DNA of 64,000 nt from Pseudomonas umsongensis (GTDB lineage Bacteria; Pseudomonadota; Gammaproteobacteria; Pseudomonadales; Pseudomonadaceae): NCBI RefSeq assembly GCF_002236105.1, contig NZ_NIWU01000007.1, positions 186,001 to 250,000 of the forward strand, read 5' to 3'. The notes beneath the pieces were generated by a model. It saw only the letters and a program-made list of their open reading frames with translations. It was not told the DNA's origin and did no database searches. The translations under genes were made by a program, and so were the position numbers. This document shows, one piece after another, positions 1 through 6,975 of this stretch (the first letter of the stretch is position 1; each line of letters begins with the position of its first letter).

Positions 1-493
1 CCACGCAACTGACCAGCCCACCAAACATCGAGAGGGCACTGATGATCAGCAACCACGCCATGTGCTGGCTGAGATGCTGGAACAGGGCGTAAATCAGAAT
101 GCCGGTCAATGCGCAGAGAAAAAACAATAGATCGCTCAATTGGTCCATGGCAAACACGGCGCTGCCCCTGGCCGGTCGCACGCCATTGCGCGCCAGCAAG
201 GCCATGATGGTCAGCGGCCCGCCGCTGCCTCCCGGCGTGGCGCAATAGGCAAATTCGGCGGCCATCACCACGCCAAGGCTCTTGACCGGGCTGACCTTGT
301 CGCGCTGATCTCCCAGCAACAGGCGCAATCGCAGGGTATTGACCACCCAGCACAGCAAGATCATGCCGAGCATGACCAGCAAGCTGCTCAGTGGAAAGTC
401 ATTGAGCCGTGACCAGGTTTCGCTGCCGCCCAGGAGCCAGGGAATCAGTAACGCGGCAAGTAGACCGATGCACAGCAGGATCGAGCGGCTCAT
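1..493 (-). CDS. Lysylphosphatidylglycerol synthase TM-domain / UPF0104 family membrane protein, partial
   Basis: Only the N-terminal ~164 residues lie in the window; the gene runs off the left edge. The protein begins MSRSILLCIGLL and shows several hydrophobic segments (about residues 4-20, 36-52, 120-140 and 146-163) with a conserved CATPGGSGGP loop near residue 83, typical of the flippase-like LPG_synthase_TM (UPF0104) family. Members are inner-membrane proteins that translocate or act on lipid-linked substrates; the substrate here cannot be told. Its ATG overlaps the stop of the upstream deacetylase gene (ATGA), so the two are probably translationally coupled in one leftward operon with the glycosyltransferase. 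Family call is good; specific function is unknown. Confidence 0.75.
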   Translation of the reverse strand, partial: MSRSILLCIGLLAALLIPWLLGGSETWSRLNDFPLSSLLVMLGMILLCWVVNTLRLRLLLGDQRDKVSPVKSLGVVMAAEFAYCATPGGSGGPLTIMALLARNGVRPARGSAVFAMDQLSDLLFFLCALTGILIYALFQHLSQHMAWLLIISALSMFGGLVSCV

Positions 494-1254
494 GCCGCAC
501 GCCCCATGCGCTGGCTTTGCAGGGCCAGCCAACGGGTCTTGGTCATGGGTACGCGGCCCTCATCGAGCAGGCGCTTGAGGGTTTGCAGCCAGTACGTACG
601 CGAGAACTCATGACGCATGTCCACCGGGTGCAGGCCCAATCGAATTACCGGCGCCGATCGCCAGCGCTGTTCGAGTTGCTGGCTGACCAGTTTCGATACG
701 CCACGCCGCCAGGCACTGCGTGCGCTCCAGACCAGTCCGGGGGCATCGATTGCAGTGAAATCAGGCAGGCGAAAAAGATGCCGGGCATCACTGGTGTAAT
801 CCAGCGGTAATTGGCGCAAGGCCTGGCGCGTGCCTTCGCTCATCAACCAGGCGGGAGCGACGAAACCCTGGAGCGGCCAATTGTTCCGTTGGAACATTTC
901 AATGCCGGCGTGCAAGCGGTTGAGGGCGGCTTCGCGAGACAAACTGTAGAACTCGCCTTCATGGGTGTAGATCCGGCGCATGAACCAGTCATGGGGATTG
1001 CTCGCCTTCGGCGCGTCATCGCAGTGAAAATAACCGTGCAGCACCAGTTCATCGCCGCGCTCGAGCCGTGCGCCGAGCTGACGACAAAATTGCGGTTGGG
1101 CTCGCAAGTCGTAGTGTTTGTGGAAATCCGGCACAACAAGCCAGGTGATCGGCACGCTGCCAAGCGCGTCGACGGCTTCGACAAAGGGCTGGTAATCGGC
1201 CCAGGTGGGTGGCGCGACATCGTGCAGTACCAGCAGCAGGCTCGGGGCGCTCAT
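490..1254 (-). CDS. DUF2334-type polysaccharide deacetylase family protein
   Basis: A 254-residue protein starting MSAPSLLLVLHDVAP. The early HDVAP motif (residues ~11-15), the LHGYFH motif near residue 73 and the late GLHPVDM motif fit the DUF2334 branch of NodB-like deacetylases, metal-dependent enzymes that remove acetyl or acyl groups from sugars. An alternative ATG 12 bases upstream (1266) would overlap the end of the glycosyltransferase; neither start has a strong Shine-Dalgarno sequence. It sits between a GT4 glycosyltransferase (5 bp gap) and a flippase-like membrane protein (4 bp overlap). The three probably build, modify and move one glycolipid or envelope glycan. Substrate is not deducible. 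Confidence 0.8.
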   Translation of the reverse strand: MSAPSLLLVLHDVAPPTWADYQPFVEAVDALGSVPITWLVVPDFHKHYDLRAQPQFCRQLGARLERGDELVLHGYFHCDDAPKASNPHDWFMRRIYTHEGEFYSLSREAALNRLHAGIEMFQRNNWPLQGFVAPAWLMSEGTRQALRQLPLDYTSDARHLFRLPDFTAIDAPGLVWSARSAWRRGVSKLVSQQLEQRWRSAPVIRLGLHPVDMRHEFSRTYWLQTLKRLLDEGRVPMTKTRWLALQSQRMGRAA

Positions 1255-1258
1255 AGAT

Positions 1259-2380
1259 TCAACCATTGGCGGCTCGCGGCCATTGACTGCCGAGGACGGC
1301 GTGATAATGGCCGAGCAGGCTGTTGACCACTGCGTCCCAGGCGTAATACCGCTCGACATGGCGTCGGGCTTGCTGGCCGAGGGCTACGCTGCCCTGCCTG
1401 AACAGTTCGCGCACGGCGTTGGCCATGGCCAACGGATCGTTGGGGGCGCACAAGACGCCACATTGATCGGTGATGATTTCCTCAAAGGCGCCAGCAGCCA
1501 CCGCCACCACGGGGATACCGCAGGCCATGGCTTCGAGGGTCACCAGGCCAAAGGTTTCCTGGTCACCGGCATGCAGCAACGCGTCGGCACTGGCCATCAG
1601 GCGGGCGACTTGGGTGGCAGGGCGGAACCCGTCGATGACCGTGACGTTTCCCGGCACAGAGGTCGGCATCGACGAACCGACCAGCAGCAAGTGATAGCGT
1701 CGGCCCAGGCGCTTCATGCATTCGAGCAGCACCGGCAGGTTTTTCTCCTTGGAACCGCGCCCCGCGAAGATCAATAGATGAGTGTTTTCGTCAAGGCCCA
1801 GCTCGGCCCGAAGGTCGCTGTCCCGTGCATCGGGATGAAACACCTGGAGATCGACCCCCAGGGGCTGCACGAAAACGTTCTTCACCCCAAGGCCGGTCAG
1901 TTTATCGGCCATGACCCTGCTCGGTGCCAGTACCCGGTCGAAGTTTCCGTAGAGCTTGCTGACATAGGCCTCGACGTTTGGCGTGACCCAATTGCCCATT
2001 CTATTGCGGGCCAGCAGTGGCAGGTCGGAGTGATAAAAGCCGATGACGGGCACATCCAGTTGGCGACGGGCGTCCAGGGCCGCCCAGGCGGTGAGGTAGG
2101 GGTCGCCGACTTCAATCAAGTCGGGCTGCAGATCCTGCAGGACATTGCGCCAGGGCGCGAGACGCAGAGGGAAGCGATAACCTTTGCCGAAAGGCAGGGC
2201 GGGAGCCGGAACCGTATAGATGCCATCCTGTTCGCTGAGAGCGGCCCCCGGTATCAACACGCTGTGGCGGATACCGGGCCTGGTGCACAGGCGATGATGC
2301 TTGGCATCCAGATAAGTGCGTACGCCACCGCTGGCAGGGGCGTAGAACATGGTTATGTCAGCGATATGCACGATGAACAC
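1259..2380 (-). CDS. GT4-family glycosyltransferase
   Basis: 373 residues. The N-terminal domain opens with MFIVHIADI and an ASGGVRTYL donor/acceptor loop (residues ~16-24), and the C-terminal domain carries the retaining GT-B signature ETFGLVTLEAMACGIPVVA (residues ~288-306) containing the E-x7-E nucleotide-sugar motif. Enzymes of this family transfer a sugar from a nucleotide donor to a lipid or glycan acceptor at the cytoplasmic face. It is the first gene of the leftward three-gene cluster with the deacetylase and the flippase-like protein. An internal ATG at residue 11 is a possible alternative start. Donor and acceptor are unknown. Confidence 0.85.
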   Translation of the reverse strand: MFIVHIADITMFYAPASGGVRTYLDAKHHRLCTRPGIRHSVLIPGAALSEQDGIYTVPAPALPFGKGYRFPLRLAPWRNVLQDLQPDLIEVGDPYLTAWAALDARRQLDVPVIGFYHSDLPLLARNRMGNWVTPNVEAYVSKLYGNFDRVLAPSRVMADKLTGLGVKNVFVQPLGVDLQVFHPDARDSDLRAELGLDENTHLLIFAGRGSKEKNLPVLLECMKRLGRRYHLLLVGSSMPTSVPGNVTVIDGFRPATQVARLMASADALLHAGDQETFGLVTLEAMACGIPVVAVAAGAFEEIITDQCGVLCAPNDPLAMANAVRELFRQGSVALGQQARRHVERYYAWDAVVNSLLGHYHAVLGSQWPRAANG

Positions 2381-2493
2381 TCCTCCGGTGCGTTGTTCTC
2401 CTTGGTTGACCTTAATGAAGAATAGTTGTTCGGTCAGGATTTGGCGGGGATGGGGAGGGGGTGGTGTATGGACGGATTGGTGTCAGGGTATTT

Positions 2494-2530
2494 CTCTTCG
2501 CGGGCGAGTCGGATCGCCGCCCGCGAAGAG
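2494..2530. repeat. Hairpin downstream of the chemoreceptor gene
   Basis: A 13-bp perfect inverted repeat (CTCTTCGCGGGCG and its complement) around a short loop lies 14 bp beyond the stop of the leftward chemoreceptor gene. It resembles a REP-like palindrome and could serve as a transcription stop, but no T-run follows on the minus strand. Confidence 0.5.
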
Positions 2531-2543
2531 GCCAGCTAAAACG

Positions 2544-4433
2544 CTAGATGCGGAAGCTGCCCACCAACTGCTTCAATCGCGCTGCCTGCTGCTCAAGGTC
2601 CGTACATGCACGCAATGTTGACTGCAGGTTTTCCACACCTTCCTGGTTCAGGGTGTTGATTTCGGTGATGTCGACATTGATCGACTCGACCACGGCGGTC
2701 TGTTCCTCGGTGGCGGTTGCCACCGACTGGTTCATACCGTCGATTTCACCGATGCGTTGCGTCACGCTGCTCAGGCGCTCGCCGGCCAGGTTGGCAATTT
2801 CCACGCTGTCCTGACTGTGGCGCTGACTGTCGCTCATCGTGCTAACCGACTCGCGGGCGCCGACCTGCAGCTCCTCGATCATGGTCTGAACCTGCTGTGC
2901 CGATTCCTGGGTGCGATGCGCCAGGTTTCGCACTTCATCGGCCACCACGGCAAATCCACGCCCGGCTTCACCGGCCCGTGCCGCTTCGATGGCGGCATTG
3001 AGCGCCAGCAGGTTGGTTTGCTGGGAAATGCTGGTGATGACCTCAAGAATCTGACCAATGTTCACGGTTTTGCTGTTGAGCGATTCGATGTTGCTGCTCG
3101 AGGCGCTGAGCATGTTCGACAGTTGATTCATGGCGGCAATGCTGCGGTCCACCACTTGCTGGCCATCTTCGGCCAGGTTGCGGGCATCGCTGGCCTGGCT
3201 CGACGCTTGCGCGGCATTGCGGGCGATTTCCTGGGCGGCGGCACCGAGCTGGTTGATCGCCGCTGCCACGCTGCTGGTGCGCGACGCTTGCTGGTCGGAG
3301 TTGTACATCGACGAGTTCGAGGCGGCAACCACACGCAACGCCACCTCATTGACCTGGCCGGTGGCCGAGGACACTTCGCGGATCGATCCGTGGATACGTT
3401 CCACGAAGCGGTTGAATGCTGTGCCGAGGTTACCGAACTCGTCGTTGTTCTGGATCACCAGGCGTTTGGTCAGGTCGCCTTCGCCGTCGGCGATGTCGGC
3501 CATGGCCCGGGTCATGACGTGCAGCGGCTGAATCAACAGGCGGATCAGCATGCCCAGCAGGGCGATGATGATGGCGACGGCGATCACCGTGGCAATCACC
3601 GCCGAGGTGCGGAACTCGCTGAGCATCGAGAAGGCCTTGTCCTTGTCCACCGACAGGCCGATGTACCAATTGACCGACGGCAGGCCCTTGATCGGAGTAA
3701 AGGTGACGATGCGGGTCTTGCCGTCGACCACGATTTCACTGAAGTCGCGGCTGATGCGCGGGGTATTTTGCGGGTATGCCTCGCCCAGGGACTTCATGAC
3801 CAGGGCTTTGTCCGGGTGGACCAGGATCTTGCCGTCGGCGCTGACCAGAAATGCGTAGCCCATGCCGTCGAAATCCCGGGCGCTGAGGGTGTCGATCAAG
3901 GTTTGCAGGCTGAGGTCGCCGCCCACTACGCCAACGCCTTGCCCGGCTTTCGTCGAGGCCATGGCCAGGGAAATGATCGTTTGTCCGGTCGCAGCATCGA
4001 CATAGGGTTCGGTCAGGGTCGGCGTGCTGCTGTTTTGCGCACCCTTGTACCAAGGGCGAACCCTGGGGTCGAAACCGTCCGGCATCTTCGCATCCGGTCG
4101 GATGGTGAAGTGCCCGGTAGCGTCGCCCAGGTAGGACGCCATGAACGTCGACGTCAGAGCTTTCTGTTCCAGCAGGGTGGCGACGTTGGCTTGTTCCGGG
4201 TTGATGGCAATGTTTTGCGAGAGGTTCTCGATCAGCAGGATACGGCCGGTCAGCCAGGTCTGGATATTGCTGGCGGTGACGTCGCCCATCTCGTTGAGAT
4301 AGTTGCCCAGGTCTTCGCGGATGGCATTGCGCTGTAAATAGTCGTTATACAGGGTGAATGAGGCGAAAGTCGCAATGACGATAAGGGCGGCGGCAAGCAG
4401 GATTTTGTGGCTGAAGCGTAGATTTTTGTTCAT
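2544..4433 (-). CDS. Methyl-accepting chemotaxis protein, PctA-like amino-acid receptor (dCache)
   Basis: 629 residues, the length I recall for P. aeruginosa PctA. Order: TM1 (about 11-29), periplasmic dCache domain (~35-275), TM2 (~278-302), HAMP (~304-356), then the MCP signalling hairpin, including the highly conserved tip around NLLALNAAIEAARAGE. In the dCache domain R126, W128, Y129, Y144, D146 and D173 fall at the same numbers as the amino-acid-contacting residues of PctA, as I recall them; position 121 is Phe where Tyr is usual. The protein should sit in the inner membrane at the pole and signal through CheW/CheA, most likely to L-amino acids. It is monocistronic, followed by a hairpin. 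Receptor class is sure; ligand is inferred. Confidence 0.9.
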   Translation of the reverse strand: MNKNLRFSHKILLAAALIVIATFASFTLYNDYLQRNAIREDLGNYLNEMGDVTASNIQTWLTGRILLIENLSQNIAINPEQANVATLLEQKALTSTFMASYLGDATGHFTIRPDAKMPDGFDPRVRPWYKGAQNSSTPTLTEPYVDAATGQTIISLAMASTKAGQGVGVVGGDLSLQTLIDTLSARDFDGMGYAFLVSADGKILVHPDKALVMKSLGEAYPQNTPRISRDFSEIVVDGKTRIVTFTPIKGLPSVNWYIGLSVDKDKAFSMLSEFRTSAVIATVIAVAIIIALLGMLIRLLIQPLHVMTRAMADIADGEGDLTKRLVIQNNDEFGNLGTAFNRFVERIHGSIREVSSATGQVNEVALRVVAASNSSMYNSDQQASRTSSVAAAINQLGAAAQEIARNAAQASSQASDARNLAEDGQQVVDRSIAAMNQLSNMLSASSSNIESLNSKTVNIGQILEVITSISQQTNLLALNAAIEAARAGEAGRGFAVVADEVRNLAHRTQESAQQVQTMIEELQVGARESVSTMSDSQRHSQDSVEIANLAGERLSSVTQRIGEIDGMNQSVATATEEQTAVVESINVDITEINTLNQEGVENLQSTLRACTDLEQQAARLKQLVGSFRI

Positions 4434-4610
4434 GGCTTGGGGTTCCGCTAAGGTCTTAATGCCCAGCGCGTGCTTTTATAAAGGAACGCACGATGGGCAA
4501 TGTTGAAAGCAAGTGATATTTCCGTCGCTCCTTAAGGGAAATGTCCGACAGATTTGTGTCTGTCTGCTTTGTCGATATTTCTATCGGCCGTGTAGGACCA
4601 AAGATTAACC

Positions 4611-6110
4611 ATGGGTGACCAAATGCCTGATTCATTGCAACTTGTTATCGGCGCCGATCTCGCGGGCCAGCCGATCGCCCAGGCCATGCGCCTGGCGAAC
4701 CGTCACGGATTGATCGCAGGCGCTACCGGGACCGGCAAGACCGTCACGTTGCAACGTCTGGCCGAAGCCTTCAGCGATGCCGGCGTGGCGGTCTTTGCCG
4801 CCGACATCAAGGGTGACCTGTGCGGCCTGGGCGCTGCCGGCAACCCCCAGGGCAAGATCGCCGAGCGCATTGCCGGTATGCCGTGGCTGAACCACAAGCC
4901 AGCGGCCTATCCGGTGACCTTGTGGGATATTCACGGTCAGTCCGGTCATCCTTTGCGCACGACATTGAGTGAAATGGGGCCGTTACTCCTCGGCAGCCTG
5001 CTGGAATTGACCGACAGCCAGCAGTCGGCGCTGTATGCCGCGTTCAAGGTGGCCGACCGCGAGGGTTTGTTGCTGTTGGATTTGAAGGATCTCAAGGCGC
5101 TGCTCAATCACCTCAAGGACCACCCCGAACTGCTGGGGGATGACGCGGCGCTAATGACCACCGGCTCCAGCCAGGCCCTGCTACGACGCCTGGCAACTTT
5201 GGAGCAGCAGGGCGCTGAGGCGCTGTTTGGTGAGCCGGCGCTGCAACTGGAGGATATTCTGCAACCGACCGCCGATGGCCGCGGGCGCATCCACCTGCTC
5301 GATGCCAGTCGTCTGGTGCATGAAGCCCCCAAGGTCTACGCGACGTTCCTGTTGTGGCTGCTGGCGGAACTGTTCGAGCAACTGCCGGAACGTGGCGATG
5401 CGGACAAACCGTTGCTGGCGCTGTTTTTCGACGAGGCGCATTTGTTGTTCGCCGGCACGCCCAAGGCGCTGCAGGATCGACTGGAGCAAGTGGTGCGGCT
5501 GATTCGATCCAAAGGGGTGGGGGTGTATTTCGTCACCCAGTCACCGGGCGACTTGCCCGATGACGTGCTGGCACAGCTGGGCCTGCGCATCCAGCACGGC
5601 TTGCGCGCGTTCACCGCCAAGGAGCAGAAATCTCTGCGAGCGGTGGCCGATGGCTTCCGACCGAATCCGGCGTTTGACGCCCTGTCGGTGCTGACTGAGC
5701 TGGGCATCGGCGAGGCACTGGTGGGCACCTTGCAGGACAAGGGCACACCGGAAATGGTCCAGCGCGTGCTGGTGGCTCCACCGCAATCACGCATCGGGCC
5801 GCTGACGGAAACGGAGCGCACGCTGCTGATAGCCGGTTCGCCGTGCAAGGGGCGGTATGACAAGCCGATCGATCGCGAATCAGCCTATGAAATACTGATG
5901 GGGCGCAAGGGACTGGCCCCCGAACCTGAGGCTGCGCCAGCAAAACCGACGGCGCAGGAGCCGAGTTTCACCGAGCAAGCCGGAGAGTTTCTCGGCACGG
6001 CCGCGGGGCAGGCACTGAAATCAGCGATGCGACAGGCGGCTAATCAGCTGGGACGGCAATTGGTGCGCGGGTTGATGGGGTCATTGTTGGGCGGCAGCAA
6101 ACGCCGCTAA
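4611..6110 (+). CDS. HerA-like / DUF853 (YjgR-type) P-loop ATPase
   Basis: 499 residues, about the size of E. coli YjgR. A Walker A motif GATGTGKT occurs near residue 37 and a Walker B motif ALFFDEAHLLF near residue 270, followed by a VTQSPGDLP segment typical of HerA/FtsK-like hexameric motors. The C-terminus is an Ala/Gln-rich amphipathic tail. The cellular role of this family is not settled; it belongs to the HerA-type DNA-translocase clan but has no NurA nuclease neighbour here. The start could also be the ATG at 4623; the Shine-Dalgarno is weak for both. A REP inverted pair follows directly after the stop. Confidence 0.85.
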   Translation: MGDQMPDSLQLVIGADLAGQPIAQAMRLANRHGLIAGATGTGKTVTLQRLAEAFSDAGVAVFAADIKGDLCGLGAAGNPQGKIAERIAGMPWLNHKPAAYPVTLWDIHGQSGHPLRTTLSEMGPLLLGSLLELTDSQQSALYAAFKVADREGLLLLDLKDLKALLNHLKDHPELLGDDAALMTTGSSQALLRRLATLEQQGAEALFGEPALQLEDILQPTADGRGRIHLLDASRLVHEAPKVYATFLLWLLAELFEQLPERGDADKPLLALFFDEAHLLFAGTPKALQDRLEQVVRLIRSKGVGVYFVTQSPGDLPDDVLAQLGLRIQHGLRAFTAKEQKSLRAVADGFRPNPAFDALSVLTELGIGEALVGTLQDKGTPEMVQRVLVAPPQSRIGPLTETERTLLIAGSPCKGRYDKPIDRESAYEILMGRKGLAPEPEAAPAKPTAQEPSFTEQAGEFLGTAAGQALKSAMRQAANQLGRQLVRGLMGSLLGGSKRR

Positions 6111-6111
6111 C

Positions 6112-6201
6112 TGTGGGAGCGAGCCTGCTCGCGAATCCGATGTTACATTCAACATTTATGTCGACTGAAGCACCGCTTTCGCGAGCAGGCTCGCTCCCAC
6201 A
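6112..6201. repeat. REP inverted pair (REPIN)
   Basis: Two copies of TGTGGGAGCGAGCCTGCTCG face each other about 44 bp apart between two convergent genes. This is the classic Pseudomonas REP doublet, which can fold into a long hairpin. Confidence 0.9.
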
Positions 6202-6212
6202 GGGGTTCCATG

Positions 6213-6668
6213 TCATGCCCTGGACTTGGCGTGCGCCGCCAGGCGCTCCAGCGCCGCCCGCAGATTTGGATCGCTGATGCCGTCGGCCGTGGCCTGGATG
6301 GTCGCGGCCGCATCATTGGATAAATCCATGGTATGCCCGGTCGCCCCTTGTTGAACGGTAGGCGGCTGGACCTTGAACAGGATTCGCGTGAGGCTGGCGA
6401 ACTCATCGAACATCTGCAGTTGCCGCTGCAGGCGTTTTTGCTGGTAGCGCAGGCGGGTGGCCCAATGACCATCGGTGACAATGAGCAACAAACTGCCTTC
6501 GCGCCAGGACGCCACGTGGCAATGCGCGCGCGCGTCGGGTTGCAGCTGGCTCTCGAGCAAGCGTTGCAAATGACCCAGGCGTTGAGCATGGCCTAGAATG
6601 GCCTTGAGCGGCTTGGCTTCGCGAAGCAGGACGGCGGGTGCTCTGGCCGTAAGAGGGCGAAATGCCAT
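6213..6668 (-). CDS. dciA: DciA family (DUF721) helicase-loading protein
   Basis: 151 residues starting MAFRPLTARAP. The DUF721 core is visible at residues ~25-95, including the pattern ...LLLIVTDGHWATRLRYQ, a KH-like fold that in DciA binds the replicative helicase DnaB. In bacteria lacking DnaC or DnaI, DciA loads or recruits DnaB at the origin. The gene is divergent from secA, its usual neighbour in Pseudomonas. I chose the ATG at 6668 because the longer frame upstream has unusual composition (Trp, Arg and Cys-rich) and runs into the shared promoter region. Family call is firm; the loader role rests on work in other species, including P. aeruginosa. Confidence 0.85.
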   Translation of the reverse strand: MAFRPLTARAPAVLLREAKPLKAILGHAQRLGHLQRLLESQLQPDARAHCHVASWREGSLLLIVTDGHWATRLRYQQKRLQRQLQMFDEFASLTRILFKVQPPTVQQGATGHTMDLSNDAAATIQATADGISDPNLRAALERLAAHAKSRA

Positions 6669-6975
6669 GATCAGACACCTGAAGTAACAGAGCCGCCATG
6701 GTAGCAGAAAGCACCGGATGCGCCCGCCCCATTGCTTTGCGCGCGCTTTACCCATTAAATCAACCAGTAACTTCTGCCGTGAATGGCTTGAAGTTCAGCG
6801 ATTTGCCCTTATTTTAAATGAGCCCCGTCACAACGCTGTGCCAGCATCGTGGAGTAACGCCACTTTCCTCACCACCGTTTCCGGGTAGAATGCTCGTTCG
6901 CATGCGGCCATGAGGGCTGCTCGGGCGACTCACGGGGCCGCCCTCCATCCCTTTAGTGTGGAAGATCCTGCCGAT
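6669..6975. other. Divergent dciA/secA intergenic region
   Basis: About 300 bp with no credible gene. It must hold the promoters of dciA (leftward) and secA (rightward). I see no secM-like reading frame here, as expected outside enterics, and no confident operator. Confidence 0.5.
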
